A stretch of 64,000 nucleotides of DNA from Streptomyces sp. WM4235 (GTDB taxonomy: Bacteria; Actinomycetota; Actinomycetes; Streptomycetales; Streptomycetaceae): the NCBI RefSeq assembly GCF_001279725.1, contig NZ_LGDE01000024.1, positions 62,001 to 126,000 of the forward strand, in the 5' to 3' direction. The notes under the pieces were generated by a model. It did not search any database, was not told the origin of the DNA, and was given only the letters and a program-made list of their open reading frames with translations. Both the position numbers and the translations under genes were made by a program. This document shows, piece by piece, positions 46,422-55,259 of the stretch (position 1 is the first letter of the stretch; the number at the start of each line of letters is the position of its first letter).

Positions 46422-47948
46422 TCAGCGGTGGGCCGTGGCCCGACCCAGGAACAGGCAGACCATGGCGGCCAGGGCGGCGGCCGCCGTGCCCGCCACGACC
46501 AGTTGGACGAGCCGCGGCTGCCCGGTCCCGAGGAGCAGGGCCAGGCTCTGGGCGACGGCGGCCGAGGCGCAGACCATCGCGGCGGGGCGGACCGCGCCGA
46601 ACGACTGGAGCAGCAGCCCGGTCCACATCACGGCGCCGAGCAGCAGCAGCGTCGCGACGCGCAGGCCGGTCGGCGCGGGGGCTCCGGGCCACAGCAGGGT
46701 CCCGACGACGCCCAGGGCGAGCAGCACCACCAGGTAGGAGGCGAGGCACCGGGTCAGCGTGCCGAGCATCCGGTGTCGGAACGCCCGGGGCGAGCGGGCG
46801 GCCCGCAGCCCGGCGAGGCTGCCGCTGCGGAACCGGTGGAGCAGCCATTCGGCGGGGCCCATGCTGAGGGTGAGGGCCACCGCGGAGGGCGCGGCGACGG
46901 CCTCGGCGGGGCCTCCGGCCAGCACCTCGCCGAGGGCGGCGTACAGCACGAGCAGGCCGGTGCCGAGGCCGAACACCCCGTACGGCACGGAGTCCCCGAG
47001 CCGGGGTCCGCGCGGCCGGTACTCCTCCTCGGCCCCGCGCAGCATCCGCCAGCGCACCGGGCCCTCCCCCGGGCCGCGCCGGGACCAGCCCCGGACGCGG
47101 CGCACGGTGGTCCGCACGCCCTCGGCCAGCGGGAGTTCCCGGACGGCGAGGGCGCAGGCGGCCAGCAGCGACACCACGAGCAGGGTGACGCGCACGGGTA
47201 CGGGCAGGTCCACGAAGAGGGACAGCACCGCGCCCGCGGCCATCGGCGCGAGCGCGGCGATCAGCATCCGCTCCCGGCCGAGGACCAGCAGGACGGTGGC
47301 GGCTCCGACGTACAGGGCCTGTCCGGCGGCGAACGCGTACGAGAACGGCGGGCCGCCGGGCACCGCCAGCGCGGCGGCGGTGCCCAGCAGCGCCCCGGCG
47401 GGGGCCCCGGCGAGCAGGGTCCGCCCGGCGGCGGCACGGTCGCCGAGGCCGAGCCAGGAGTAGGCCCGGTGGGACAGGGTCTGGTCCCAGACCCACCCGA
47501 TCAGTGCCCCGGCGAGCAGGGTCAGCGTCCCGGCGGGCAGCCCCAGCCGGTCCTGGGGGCCCTCCAGCAGGGGTGCGCCGAGCAGGTAGGCCAGGCCGGG
47601 CAGGGCGAAGATCACACCGCGGAGCAGGCAGGCGGTGAGCGAGACCTTCCAGGGGTCGGGGGCGCCCTCGGGCTCCGGGAAGGAGCGGGGCACCCGGGTG
47701 TACAGCTCCTCGGCGAGCGCGAAGGAGTCGTGGCGGCCGTAGGTGAGCCGGATGTACTCGTCGGTCATCCCGTCGGATTCGAGGATGGCCGCTATCTCGT
47801 CCGGGTGGACGGCGGCGGCGATGAACACGTCGAGGCGCTCGGTGAGTTCGTCCATCGGGTCGGCGGCCGGGGGGACCGTCCGCCGGGGGCGCGGGACGGC
47901 GGGCAGCGTGTTGCCGCCCGGGACCTTCAGCCAGAGGGAACCGCTCAC
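46422..47948 (-). CDS. PelG-like 12-TM polysaccharide transporter
   Basis: 508 aa. Residues about 30-100 form a soluble segment (MDELTERLDVFIAAAVHPDE, then YIRLTYGRHDSFALAEELY), followed by about twelve hydrophobic helices in two sets of six. PelG of Gram-negative bacteria is a 12-TM flippase-like partner of PelF. Identity is weak by eye, so the call rests on topology and direct coupling: its GTG overlaps the pelF stop (GTGA at 47945-47948). The soluble N-terminus is not part of classical PelG and may be regulatory. Confidence 0.7.
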   Translation of the reverse strand: MSGSLWLKVPGGNTLPAVPRPRRTVPPAADPMDELTERLDVFIAAAVHPDEIAAILESDGMTDEYIRLTYGRHDSFALAEELYTRVPRSFPEPEGAPDPWKVSLTACLLRGVIFALPGLAYLLGAPLLEGPQDRLGLPAGTLTLLAGALIGWVWDQTLSHRAYSWLGLGDRAAAGRTLLAGAPAGALLGTAAALAVPGGPPFSYAFAAGQALYVGAATVLLVLGRERMLIAALAPMAAGAVLSLFVDLPVPVRVTLLVVSLLAACALAVRELPLAEGVRTTVRRVRGWSRRGPGEGPVRWRMLRGAEEEYRPRGPRLGDSVPYGVFGLGTGLLVLYAALGEVLAGGPAEAVAAPSAVALTLSMGPAEWLLHRFRSGSLAGLRAARSPRAFRHRMLGTLTRCLASYLVVLLALGVVGTLLWPGAPAPTGLRVATLLLLGAVMWTGLLLQSFGAVRPAAMVCASAAVAQSLALLLGTGQPRLVQLVVAGTAAAALAAMVCLFLGRATAHR

Positions 47949-49459
47949 CACAGGCTCCCGTCGGCGGCGAGCTCCTTGTACCAGGGGTCCGCGAGCCGCT
48001 GGGTCCAGTCGTCGCCCGGGTGGACGGGCAGCAGGGGTTGGCCGGCGAGTTCCCGGTAGATGTGCCGGAAGCCGTCGACGGACTGGTGGAGGGTGAACTT
48101 CTCGACCACCCGCCTGCGCGACATCCGGCCGAGTTCGGCGCGCCGTTCGTCGTCGCGGAGCAGGGCGAGGGTGGCGCGGGCCATGGTCTCGGGCTCGCGG
48201 GGCGGGACGACGAGACCGGTGTCCCCGACGGCCTCGCGTACGCCTCCCACGTCGGTGGAGACCGTGGTGCGGCCGCAGGACATGGCCTCGATGATGCTGA
48301 AGGGGAAGCCCTCGCTGATGGAGGAGAGCATCACGACGCTGCCGGCGGCGTAGGCCTTCGCGACCTGGTCGATCCGGCCCTCGTAGGTGATGCCGTCGCC
48401 GACGCCGAGTTCGGCGGCGAGCTTCTCCAGGCGGAGCTTGTAGTCCTCGCAGCCCGCCGGGACCGGCCCGAAGAGGCGCAGCCGCAGGGCGGGGAGTTCC
48501 TCGCGCATGAACGCGTACGCGCGGATGAGGGTTTCGAGGTCCTTGATCGGGTCGATGCGGCCGCACCAGCTGAGGGTGGGGACCTCGGGTTCGGGGCCGG
48601 CCTCGGGGAAGGCGTGCGGGTCGACGCCGTTGTAGACGGTGCGGATGCGGTCGGAGGCGGCGCCGCCGCGCTCCTCCCAGCGACGGTTGTACTGGTTGCA
48701 GGGGGTGATCAGGTCGGCCTGCCGGTAGCCCTCGGTGTTGAGCTCGCGGTAGAAGCCGAGCATCAACGCCTTCACGGGCCAGCGCTGTTCGGCGGTGCGG
48801 TAGCCCAGGTAGCGCTCGCGCAGGTAGATGCCGTGCTCGGTGAGGAGGAAGGGCACCTGGTCGAGGTATTTGGCGGCGAGGGCCGGAAGGGTGGCGAGGC
48901 CGCTGCTGACGGCGTGGGCGACGCTGTCGGGCGGGATCCGCACGGACAGCGGGCGCAGCGCGTGTTCCAGCAGGTCGGTGGCGGTGAGCGCGTCGTGGAT
49001 GGTGGGCGCGGCCTCGGCGGTGACGAGGCCGGGGCGGGTCCAGACGGTCATCAGCAGGCGCAGTACGGACTCGGAGCGCAAGGCCGGCGCGAGCTTGCCG
49101 GCGCGGGCCAGCAGGGCCAGTTCGCGCAGGGATCGCGAGAATCCGCCGTGCCGCGGGTCGAGCAGGGAGAGCAGGAACGTCTCGTACGTCTCGGTGAAAC
49201 CTCGAAGAGCCCTGCCGCGCAGTGTCGACCGCAGTCGCCGGGCCGACGGAGGACCCCAGAGCGGTACGGCGGTGTGCCGGTAGACGTTGCGCGGCAGTTC
49301 CCAGGTGACCGGCTCGCGTCCGGAGCCGGTCAGGGCTATGACGTTGAAGTCGACCTCCGGCATGCCGCGGACCAGTTGGTCGCACCAGGTGCTGACGCCC
49401 CCGTGGACGTATGGATAGGTGCCTTCGGTGAGCATGGTGACATGACGCCCATGGCTCAT
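47945..49459 (-). CDS. pelF: PelF-type GT4 glycosyltransferase
   Basis: 504 aa, matching PelF length (about 507). N-terminal signature VTMLTEGTYPYVHGGVSTW (8-26) is diagnostic for PelF. Later: LTEHGIYLRER, SWCGRIDPIKDLETLI (nucleotide-binding domain) and the retaining E-x7-E in SSISEGFPFSIIEAM (379-393). PelF is the cytosolic polymerase of Pel polysaccharide and uses UDP-N-acetylgalactosamine. GGGGGGA lies about 10 nt before ATG 49459. An intrinsic terminator-like hairpin lies between it and the upstream deacetylase gene. Confidence 0.93.
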   Translation of the reverse strand: MSHGRHVTMLTEGTYPYVHGGVSTWCDQLVRGMPEVDFNVIALTGSGREPVTWELPRNVYRHTAVPLWGPPSARRLRSTLRGRALRGFTETYETFLLSLLDPRHGGFSRSLRELALLARAGKLAPALRSESVLRLLMTVWTRPGLVTAEAAPTIHDALTATDLLEHALRPLSVRIPPDSVAHAVSSGLATLPALAAKYLDQVPFLLTEHGIYLRERYLGYRTAEQRWPVKALMLGFYRELNTEGYRQADLITPCNQYNRRWEERGGAASDRIRTVYNGVDPHAFPEAGPEPEVPTLSWCGRIDPIKDLETLIRAYAFMREELPALRLRLFGPVPAGCEDYKLRLEKLAAELGVGDGITYEGRIDQVAKAYAAGSVVMLSSISEGFPFSIIEAMSCGRTTVSTDVGGVREAVGDTGLVVPPREPETMARATLALLRDDERRAELGRMSRRRVVEKFTLHQSVDGFRHIYRELAGQPLLPVHPGDDWTQRLADPWYKELAADGSLW

Positions 49460-49488
49460 GCGGTGTGTCCCCCCAGGACGGAAAAGGG

Positions 49489-49518
49489 GCCGGCGCCCGT
49501 GGTTCGCGGAGCGCCGGC
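49489..49518 (-). terminator. Terminator-like hairpin between deacetylase and pelF
   Basis: 8-bp stem GCCGGCGC / GCGCCGGC followed on the minus strand by CCCTTTTCC. It could lower or stop read-through from the deacetylase gene into pelF. Confidence 0.5.
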
Positions 49519-49578
49519 GCTGGGTGATGCGTGTGCGCGTGCGGTGGAACGGCCGGCCTGACGGAGGCCGGGGGGAGG

Positions 49579-51606
49579 TCAGAGCAGCTTCAGCGTGACC
49601 GCGGACTGGAGCAGCTCCGGGCCCGTCCACGCCGAGCGGGTGCCGGCGTACGCGGTGCCGAAGTCGGCGGTGCCGAGCAGCAGCTGCTTCTTGGTCCCGT
49701 TCGGCGCGGTGATCGGGGCGACCACTCCGGAGGGCGCCTTGACGGTGACGTCCTTGCCGATGCGGTAGGCGGTGACCTGGTTGTTCGCGACGGCCTTGTC
49801 CCAGGCGGCGCGACGGGTCATCTCGACGCCGGTGTCCTTCATGGTCTGGTTCACGATGGGCGCGCTGGGCGCGTACAGCGTGCGGTAGGTGTCGAGGACC
49901 TGGTTGAGCACCGGGTACAGGGTGCGGTCCTCGGCCAGGTTGGACTGGTGGACGTAGTGCGGCCGGGGATCGTTGGCCAGCACGTGGCGCAGGGCCGTCC
50001 GGGCCTCCTGCGGGACGATGTGGTTCGTGTAGCCGGTGGTGACGTCGAGCGGGGCCGGCAGACAGGTGGAGGTCGCCGGGTTGTCCTCGCAGGCGCCGCT
50101 GCCGCCGTCGGCACGACTGGTGTAGATCCAGTTGTACTCGTCGGCCATCTCCGCGTTGGTGCCCGTGTTGTAGTACACGTTCATCGGGTGGCGCGGGACG
50201 GTCAGGGCGGCGCCGACCGCGCGCTGCGCCGGCTCGCGGGAGTTGTCGCTGCCCGCCCACTTGACCCCGTTGTCGGCGAGCGCGCCCGCCAGGTTGGGGT
50301 TGTCCACGGGCTGCTGCGGGGCCGTCTTGAGGCCGGAGTGCTCGCCGGTGACGAGCTCGGTGCGGTCGGTGGTGATGCCCTTGGCGGCCGCCCAGTTGTT
50401 GTTGTCGCGGATCTGCGCCGAGATCTCGGCGCGGCTCATGTACTGGATCACGCCCTGGGCGTTCTTCTTGCAGGTCCAGGGGGAGGTGGTGGTGTCCTGC
50501 ACACAGCCGAGGAACGGGTGCGTGTACGTGTGGTTCATCCAGCGGTACTTGGCCCGGTCCGCCACCAGTTGGGCGGTCATGGCGTCGACGCCGCCGTGTT
50601 CGGTCTTCCACTCCTCGCCCGCGCCCGCGTTGAAGAGCATGTCGAGCTTGAAGTTCTTGGAGGTCTGCCACTGCGCCGCGTACTGGGCGTCGGCGGCGGT
50701 CATCCGGATGGTGCTCTCCTGGCCCTCGCCGCCCGCGCAGGCGTAGTCGCCGGGCGTGCAGTTGAGCTCCTTGCTCCAGCGGGCGTCCGGGGCGAAGACG
50801 TCGTCGACGTGGACCGCGAAGTAGTTGCGCTCCTGGCCGAGGTGGACGCCCTGGGTGAGCCATTCGACGATGCCCCGGGCCAGCAGCCGGAACTGCTGCT
50901 GGTACTGGTTGTAGCCGAAGGTGACGACCAGTTCGCTGCGCCCGTCGTGGGCGTACTCGCCGACGAGCGAGGCCCGCCCGGAGCCGACGGGCGCGTCGAG
51001 GTAGCTGGTGTAGCCGGTGCGCGGCTTGCCCATGAACCCGTAGCTCTCGGGTACCAGCGGCGAGTTGTCCTCGAAGGTGACCTGACCGCCGAGGTAGCCG
51101 AAGGGGCCCGTCTTGCCGGCGGCGGTGACGGCGGCCTGGGTGCCGTCGAGCGTGCCGCTGTAACCGCCGTTGTCGGTGTACTCCAGTCCGACGCCCGGGT
51201 GCGACCAGGTGTAGGCGTCGACCTGGCGGATCCCGTACGTCGTCTCGTACGCGGCGAGCGCCGTCATCTCGGCCGAACCCGCGCCGAAGGGGTTCTCGTT
51301 GGGCAGCACCACGCCCTGGAACTTGGCGCGCGGACGGCCGTCGACCGTGTCGCTCAGGTAGGCGGCGTTGATCACCGGGCGGCTGCCGCTGCCCAGGTCG
51401 ACACGGGTGTACGGGACTCCGGTGTCGCGGAGTTCGGCGGTGATCGCCTCGACCGAGCTGCCGCCGTCGTCGACGACCAGCACCCTGAGGTCGATGCGCG
51501 GTGTCACGGCGGCCGCCTCGGCGGACGCCGCGGGTACTGCCACGGACATCAGGGTCGCGGCGGCCATCGCCGCGGCGACCCTGTTCATCCGGTTCTTGTT
51601 GACCAT
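49579..51606 (-). CDS. Secreted polysaccharide deacetylase, Agd3-like (CE18 type)
   Basis: 675 aa. Sec signal peptide (cleavage near ASAEA), a beta-rich N-terminal region (about 35-255), and a deacetylase barrel. Metal motifs: YFAVHVDDVF (Asp motif, 266-269) and WMNHTYTHPF (H359, H363), the H[ST]xxHP pattern of carbohydrate esterases. The long N-terminal domain and motif spacing resemble fungal Agd3, which partly deacetylates galactosaminogalactan, rather than compact CE4 enzymes. Acts outside the cell. GGGGGGAAGG precedes ATG 51606. Confidence 0.85.
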   Translation of the reverse strand: MVNKNRMNRVAAAMAAATLMSVAVPAASAEAAAVTPRIDLRVLVVDDGGSSVEAITAELRDTGVPYTRVDLGSGSRPVINAAYLSDTVDGRPRAKFQGVVLPNENPFGAGSAEMTALAAYETTYGIRQVDAYTWSHPGVGLEYTDNGGYSGTLDGTQAAVTAAGKTGPFGYLGGQVTFEDNSPLVPESYGFMGKPRTGYTSYLDAPVGSGRASLVGEYAHDGRSELVVTFGYNQYQQQFRLLARGIVEWLTQGVHLGQERNYFAVHVDDVFAPDARWSKELNCTPGDYACAGGEGQESTIRMTAADAQYAAQWQTSKNFKLDMLFNAGAGEEWKTEHGGVDAMTAQLVADRAKYRWMNHTYTHPFLGCVQDTTTSPWTCKKNAQGVIQYMSRAEISAQIRDNNNWAAAKGITTDRTELVTGEHSGLKTAPQQPVDNPNLAGALADNGVKWAGSDNSREPAQRAVGAALTVPRHPMNVYYNTGTNAEMADEYNWIYTSRADGGSGACEDNPATSTCLPAPLDVTTGYTNHIVPQEARTALRHVLANDPRPHYVHQSNLAEDRTLYPVLNQVLDTYRTLYAPSAPIVNQTMKDTGVEMTRRAAWDKAVANNQVTAYRIGKDVTVKAPSGVVAPITAPNGTKKQLLLGTADFGTAYAGTRSAWTGPELLQSAVTLKLL

Positions 51607-51963
51607 TTCGGCCTTCCCCCCGCAGGCCTCCCGACGACTTGGGCCGCATGGCGTTCGGCCGCGCCGGGGAGGCTCTGTGGAAATCATGCAAAGGGACCCC
51701 GCGTCCCCTTGCGAGAGCGGCATCACTCTCTCGGACCCCGTCAGGTCTAAAGGGCAAACCTGGAACAGAGGCCACAGATGGGTGAACCTGTCGGCGTCCT
51801 GATCGAACAACTTGCCAAACCTTCGAGTGACGTACGACGAGCGCGTCGGCGTAGGCTCGTTTCCGGCGGCCGTCGAGCCGGAATACGATCGCTGCGGAGC
51901 GGCCGGCGACCCCGACGCGACCGCAGCGCCCACATACACAAACGGAAGCGAGACTTCACCACC
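51607..51963. other. Divergent intergenic region with structured leader
   Basis: 357 bp without a gene. On the minus strand, the deacetylase leader can form two adjacent hairpins: CGAGAG with CTCTCG, then GCAAGGGGAC with GTCCCTTTGC. On the plus strand the related elements GGGCAAACCTG and GGGTGAACCTG lie about 31 bp apart. A TAGGCT hexamer near 51854 may be a pepA -10. No known riboswitch fits. Confidence 0.45.
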
Positions 51964-53493
51964 GTGACTGCTCTGACTCTCAGCACTGCCGGCGCCGCGA
52001 CGTTGCGCGCCGACGCCCTCGTGGTCGGCGTGGCGAAGGGCGCCAAGGGCCCCGTGGTCGCCGCAGGCGCCGAGGCCGTGGACAAGGCGTTCGGCGGAAA
52101 GCTCGCCACCGTGCTTGACGCGCTCGGCGCCTCGGGCGCGGAAGGCGAGATCACCAAGCTGCCCGCGCCCACCGGCCTCAAGGTCCCGGTCGTGCTGGCG
52201 GTCGGTCTGGGCTCCGTACCGGAGCAGGACGAGTCCTACGACGAGGAGGCGCTGCGCCGCGCCGCCGGATCCGCCGCCCGCGCCCTGCACGGCGTGAAGA
52301 AGGCCGCCTTCGCGCTTCCCCTCGACGACGCCTCCGCCGTCACCGCGGTCGCCGAGGGCGCGCTGCTCGGCGCGTACGCCTTCACCGTCTACCAGGGCGG
52401 CGAGAAGAAGGCCGCCAAGGGCGAGGGCCCCAAGCAGCCCCTCGCCGAGATCGCCCTGCTCGGCGCCAAGCCGCGCGACAAGGAGCACAAGGCCGCGGCC
52501 GAGCGCGCCATCGTCGTCGCGACCGAGGTCAACATCGCGCGTGACCTGGTCAACACCCCGCCGAACGACCTCACCCCCGAGGCCTTCGCCGCCGTCGCGT
52601 CCGCGGCCGCGAAGGAGAACGGCATCAAGGTCCAGGTGCTGGACGAGAAGGCCCTCGTCAAGGGTGGCTTCGGCGGCATCATGGGCGTCGGCAAGGGCTC
52701 CGAGAACCCGCCGCGCCTGGTGAAGCTCAGCTACACCCACTCCAAGGCGGCGAAGACCCTCGCCTTCGTCGGCAAGGGCATCACCTACGACTCGGGCGGC
52801 ATCTCCCTGAAGCCGGCCGGTCACAACGAGACGATGAAGTGCGACATGGCCGGCGCCGCCGCCGTGTTCGCCGCCGTCGTCGCGGCCGCCAAGCTGGGCC
52901 TCCAGGTCAACGTCACCGGCTGGCTCGCGCTCGCCGAGAACATGCCGTCCGGCTCCGCCACCAAGCCCGGCGACGTGCTGCGCATGTACAGCGGCAAGAC
53001 CGTCGAGGTCCTCAACACCGACGCCGAGGGCCGTCTCGTCCTGGGCGACGCGCTGACCAAGGCCTCCGAGGAGAACCCGGACGCGATCGTCGACGTCGCC
53101 ACCCTGACCGGCGCCATGGTGCTGGCCCTGGGTGACCGGACCTTCGCCGTGATGGCCAACGACGACGCCTTCCGCACCTCGATCCACGAGATCGCCGAGG
53201 AGGTCGGCGAGGCCTCCTGGCCGATGCCGCTCCCCGCGGACCTGCGCAAGACCATGGACTCCCCCACCGCCGACATCGCCAACATGGGTGTCCGCATGGG
53301 CGGCGGCCTGGTGGCCGGCCTCTTCCTCCAGGAGTTCGTCGGCGAGGGCATCACCTGGGCCCACCTCGACATCGCGGGCCCCGCCTTCCACGAGGGCGCC
53401 CCGTACGGCTACACCCCCAAGGGCGGCACCGGCTCGGCCGTGCGCACCCTGGTGCGGCTGGCCGAGCGCACCGCCACGGGCGACCTGGGCTGA
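51964..53493 (+). CDS. pepA: Leucyl aminopeptidase (M17)
   Basis: 509 aa. Two-zinc aminopeptidase; C-terminal catalytic half with VGKGITYDSGGISLKP, MKCDMAGAAAVFA, and the family signature VEVLNTDAEGRLVLGDAL (metal ligands and catalytic Arg). Removes N-terminal residues in peptide turnover; relatives also bind DNA, not testable here. GTG 51964 gives the usual N-terminus. Divergent from the deacetylase gene. Confidence 0.97.
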   Translation: MTALTLSTAGAATLRADALVVGVAKGAKGPVVAAGAEAVDKAFGGKLATVLDALGASGAEGEITKLPAPTGLKVPVVLAVGLGSVPEQDESYDEEALRRAAGSAARALHGVKKAAFALPLDDASAVTAVAEGALLGAYAFTVYQGGEKKAAKGEGPKQPLAEIALLGAKPRDKEHKAAAERAIVVATEVNIARDLVNTPPNDLTPEAFAAVASAAAKENGIKVQVLDEKALVKGGFGGIMGVGKGSENPPRLVKLSYTHSKAAKTLAFVGKGITYDSGGISLKPAGHNETMKCDMAGAAAVFAAVVAAAKLGLQVNVTGWLALAENMPSGSATKPGDVLRMYSGKTVEVLNTDAEGRLVLGDALTKASEENPDAIVDVATLTGAMVLALGDRTFAVMANDDAFRTSIHEIAEEVGEASWPMPLPADLRKTMDSPTADIANMGVRMGGGLVAGLFLQEFVGEGITWAHLDIAGPAFHEGAPYGYTPKGGTGSAVRTLVRLAERTATGDLG

Positions 53494-53804
53494 CGCGACC
53501 GCGATCCGTCTCGCCAGGTGGGACGGAACGCGCCCCGGGACCCCGGTCGGGGTCCCGGGGCGCGTTCGCCCTGGACGAAACCTCGAGGATCAGTAGGTTT
53601 CTACGCAGTGGTAACCCCCGGTTCGGGCGGAACGACGGTCCAGAGCCGGGGCCCGGCGTCCCGCGTTCCCCCGACAAATGCGAAGATGGGTTCTCGGCAG
53701 GACAGGGCCCCCACCACAGGGCCGAAGAAACAAGCGGCCGATTACCAGCCGCCGCCCCGGTCACAGAGGACCGGTGCCCGGCGCACATGCATGGAGGACG
53801 TGAC
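53494..53804 (+). other. Intergenic region pepA-lpdA
   Basis: 311 bp. Holds the strong pepA terminator (53527-53566) and the lpdA leader. A TAGGTT hexamer near 53593 is a possible -10 element. No additional gene seen. Confidence 0.5.
53527..53566 (+). terminator. pepA terminator
   Basis: Perfect 18-bp stem (arms AACGCGCCCCGGGACCCC and its complement) with a 4-nt loop, 34 nt after the pepA stop. Strongest simple hairpin in this region. Confidence 0.8.
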
Positions 53805-55193
53805 GTGGCGAACGACGCCAGCACCGTTTTCGACCTAGTGATCCTCGGCGGTGGCAGTGGCGGTTACGCCGCGGCGCTGCGCGCATCCCAGCTGGGTCTC
53901 GACGTTGCGCTGATCGAGAAGAACAAGCTCGGCGGCACCTGCCTGCACAACGGCTGCATCCCCACGAAGGCACTGCTGCACGCCGGTGAGATCGCGGACC
54001 AGGCGCGCGAAGCCGCCCAGTTCGGTGTCAAGGCCTCCTTCGAGGGCATCGACATCGCGGGTGTGCACAAGTACAAGGACGACGTCATCTCGGGCCTGTA
54101 CAAGGGTCTCCAGGGTCTCGTCGCCTCGCGCAAGGTGACCTACATCGAGGGTGAGGGCCGCCTCTCCTCGCCGACCTCCGTCGACGTCGACGGCCGCACC
54201 ATCCAGGGCCGCCACGTCCTGCTGGCGACCGGCTCCGTGCCGAAGTCGCTGCCGGGCCTGGACATCGACGGAAACCGCATCATCTCCTCGGACCACGCGC
54301 TCGTCCTGGACCGCGTGCCCGAGTCCGCGATCATCCTGGGCGGCGGCGTCATCGGCGTCGAGTTCGCCTCGGCGTGGAAGTCCTTCGGCACCGACGTCAC
54401 CGTCATCGAGGGTCTCAAGCACCTCGTGCCGGTCGAGGACGAGAACAGCTCCAAGCTTCTTGAGCGCGCGTTCCGCAAGCGCGGCATCAAGTTCAACCTC
54501 GGCACCTTCTTCGAGAAGGCCGAGTACACCGAGAACGGTGTCCGCGTCACCCTCGCCGACGGCAAGACCTTCGAGGCGGAGGTGCTGCTGGTCGCGATCG
54601 GCCGCGGCCCGGTCTCGCAGGGTCTGGGTTACGAGGAGCAGGGCGTCGCGATGGACCGCGGCTACGTCCTGGTCGACGAGTACATGCAGACCAACGTGCC
54701 GAGCATCTCGGCCGTCGGTGACCTCGTCCCGACCCTGCAGCTCGCACACGTCGGCTTCGCCGAGGGCATCCTCGTCGCCGAGCGTCTGGCCGGCCTCAAG
54801 GCCGTCCCGATCGACTACGACGGTGTGCCGCGCGTCACGTACTGCCACCCCGAGGTCGCCTCCGTCGGCATCACCGAGGCCAAGGCCAAGGAGATCTACG
54901 GGGCGGACAAGGTCGTGGCCCTGAAGTACAACCTGGCGGGCAACGGCAAGAGCAAGATCCTCAAGACCGCGGGCGAGATCAAGCTCGTCCAGGTCAAGGA
55001 CGGTGCCGTGGTCGGCGTCCACATGGTCGGTGACCGGATGGGCGAGCAGGTCGGCGAAGCCCAGTTGATCTACAACTGGGAAGCTCTGCCGGCCGAGGTC
55101 GCGCAGCTCATCCACGCGCACCCGACCCAGAACGAAGCGCTCGGCGAGGCCCACCTGGCCCTTGCCGGCAAGCCGCTTCACTCCCACGACTAA
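53805..55193 (+). CDS. lpdA: Dihydrolipoamide dehydrogenase (E3)
   Basis: 462 aa. FAD loop DLVILGGGSGGYAAALRA, redox-active disulfide GGTCLHNGCIP, NAD domain SAIILGGGVIGVEFASAW, and the C-terminal His-Glu pair in HAHPTQNEALGEA. Re-oxidises dihydrolipoamide of pyruvate and 2-oxoglutarate dehydrogenase complexes. GTG 53805 follows GGAGG by 7 nt. It is followed 93 bp later by the E2 gene. Confidence 0.97.
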   Translation: MANDASTVFDLVILGGGSGGYAAALRASQLGLDVALIEKNKLGGTCLHNGCIPTKALLHAGEIADQAREAAQFGVKASFEGIDIAGVHKYKDDVISGLYKGLQGLVASRKVTYIEGEGRLSSPTSVDVDGRTIQGRHVLLATGSVPKSLPGLDIDGNRIISSDHALVLDRVPESAIILGGGVIGVEFASAWKSFGTDVTVIEGLKHLVPVEDENSSKLLERAFRKRGIKFNLGTFFEKAEYTENGVRVTLADGKTFEAEVLLVAIGRGPVSQGLGYEEQGVAMDRGYVLVDEYMQTNVPSISAVGDLVPTLQLAHVGFAEGILVAERLAGLKAVPIDYDGVPRVTYCHPEVASVGITEAKAKEIYGADKVVALKYNLAGNGKSKILKTAGEIKLVQVKDGAVVGVHMVGDRMGEQVGEAQLIYNWEALPAEVAQLIHAHPTQNEALGEAHLALAGKPLHSHD

Positions 55194-55223
55194 TCGTCAC
55201 GGGCGCGACGACCACTTCCGTAC

Positions 55224-55259
55224 TTCCCCAAGCTCTCGACTCCGCTCGAGCTGGGGGAG
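55224..55259. repeat. Streptomyces-type intergenic hairpin repeat
   Basis: An imperfect stem (CCCCAAGCTC with GAGCTGGGGG) around CTCCGCTC, followed by AGACCCC. From general knowledge this sequence type recurs in many Streptomyces intergenic regions. It lies between lpdA and the E2 gene and may act as a mobile palindrome or processing site. Confidence 0.45.

Noticed and set aside
49531..51750. 739-codon plus-strand frame opposite the deacetylase gene
   Set aside because: Gly/Val/Arg-rich translation without domains; the minus-strand deacetylase has a signal peptide and active-site motifs.
51740..51800. GGGCAAACC on the plus strand, resembling the core of a GEMM c-di-GMP riboswitch
   Set aside because: The rest of the GEMM-I consensus (GNRA-capped P2 and the GGGACGCAAAGCC segment) is absent.
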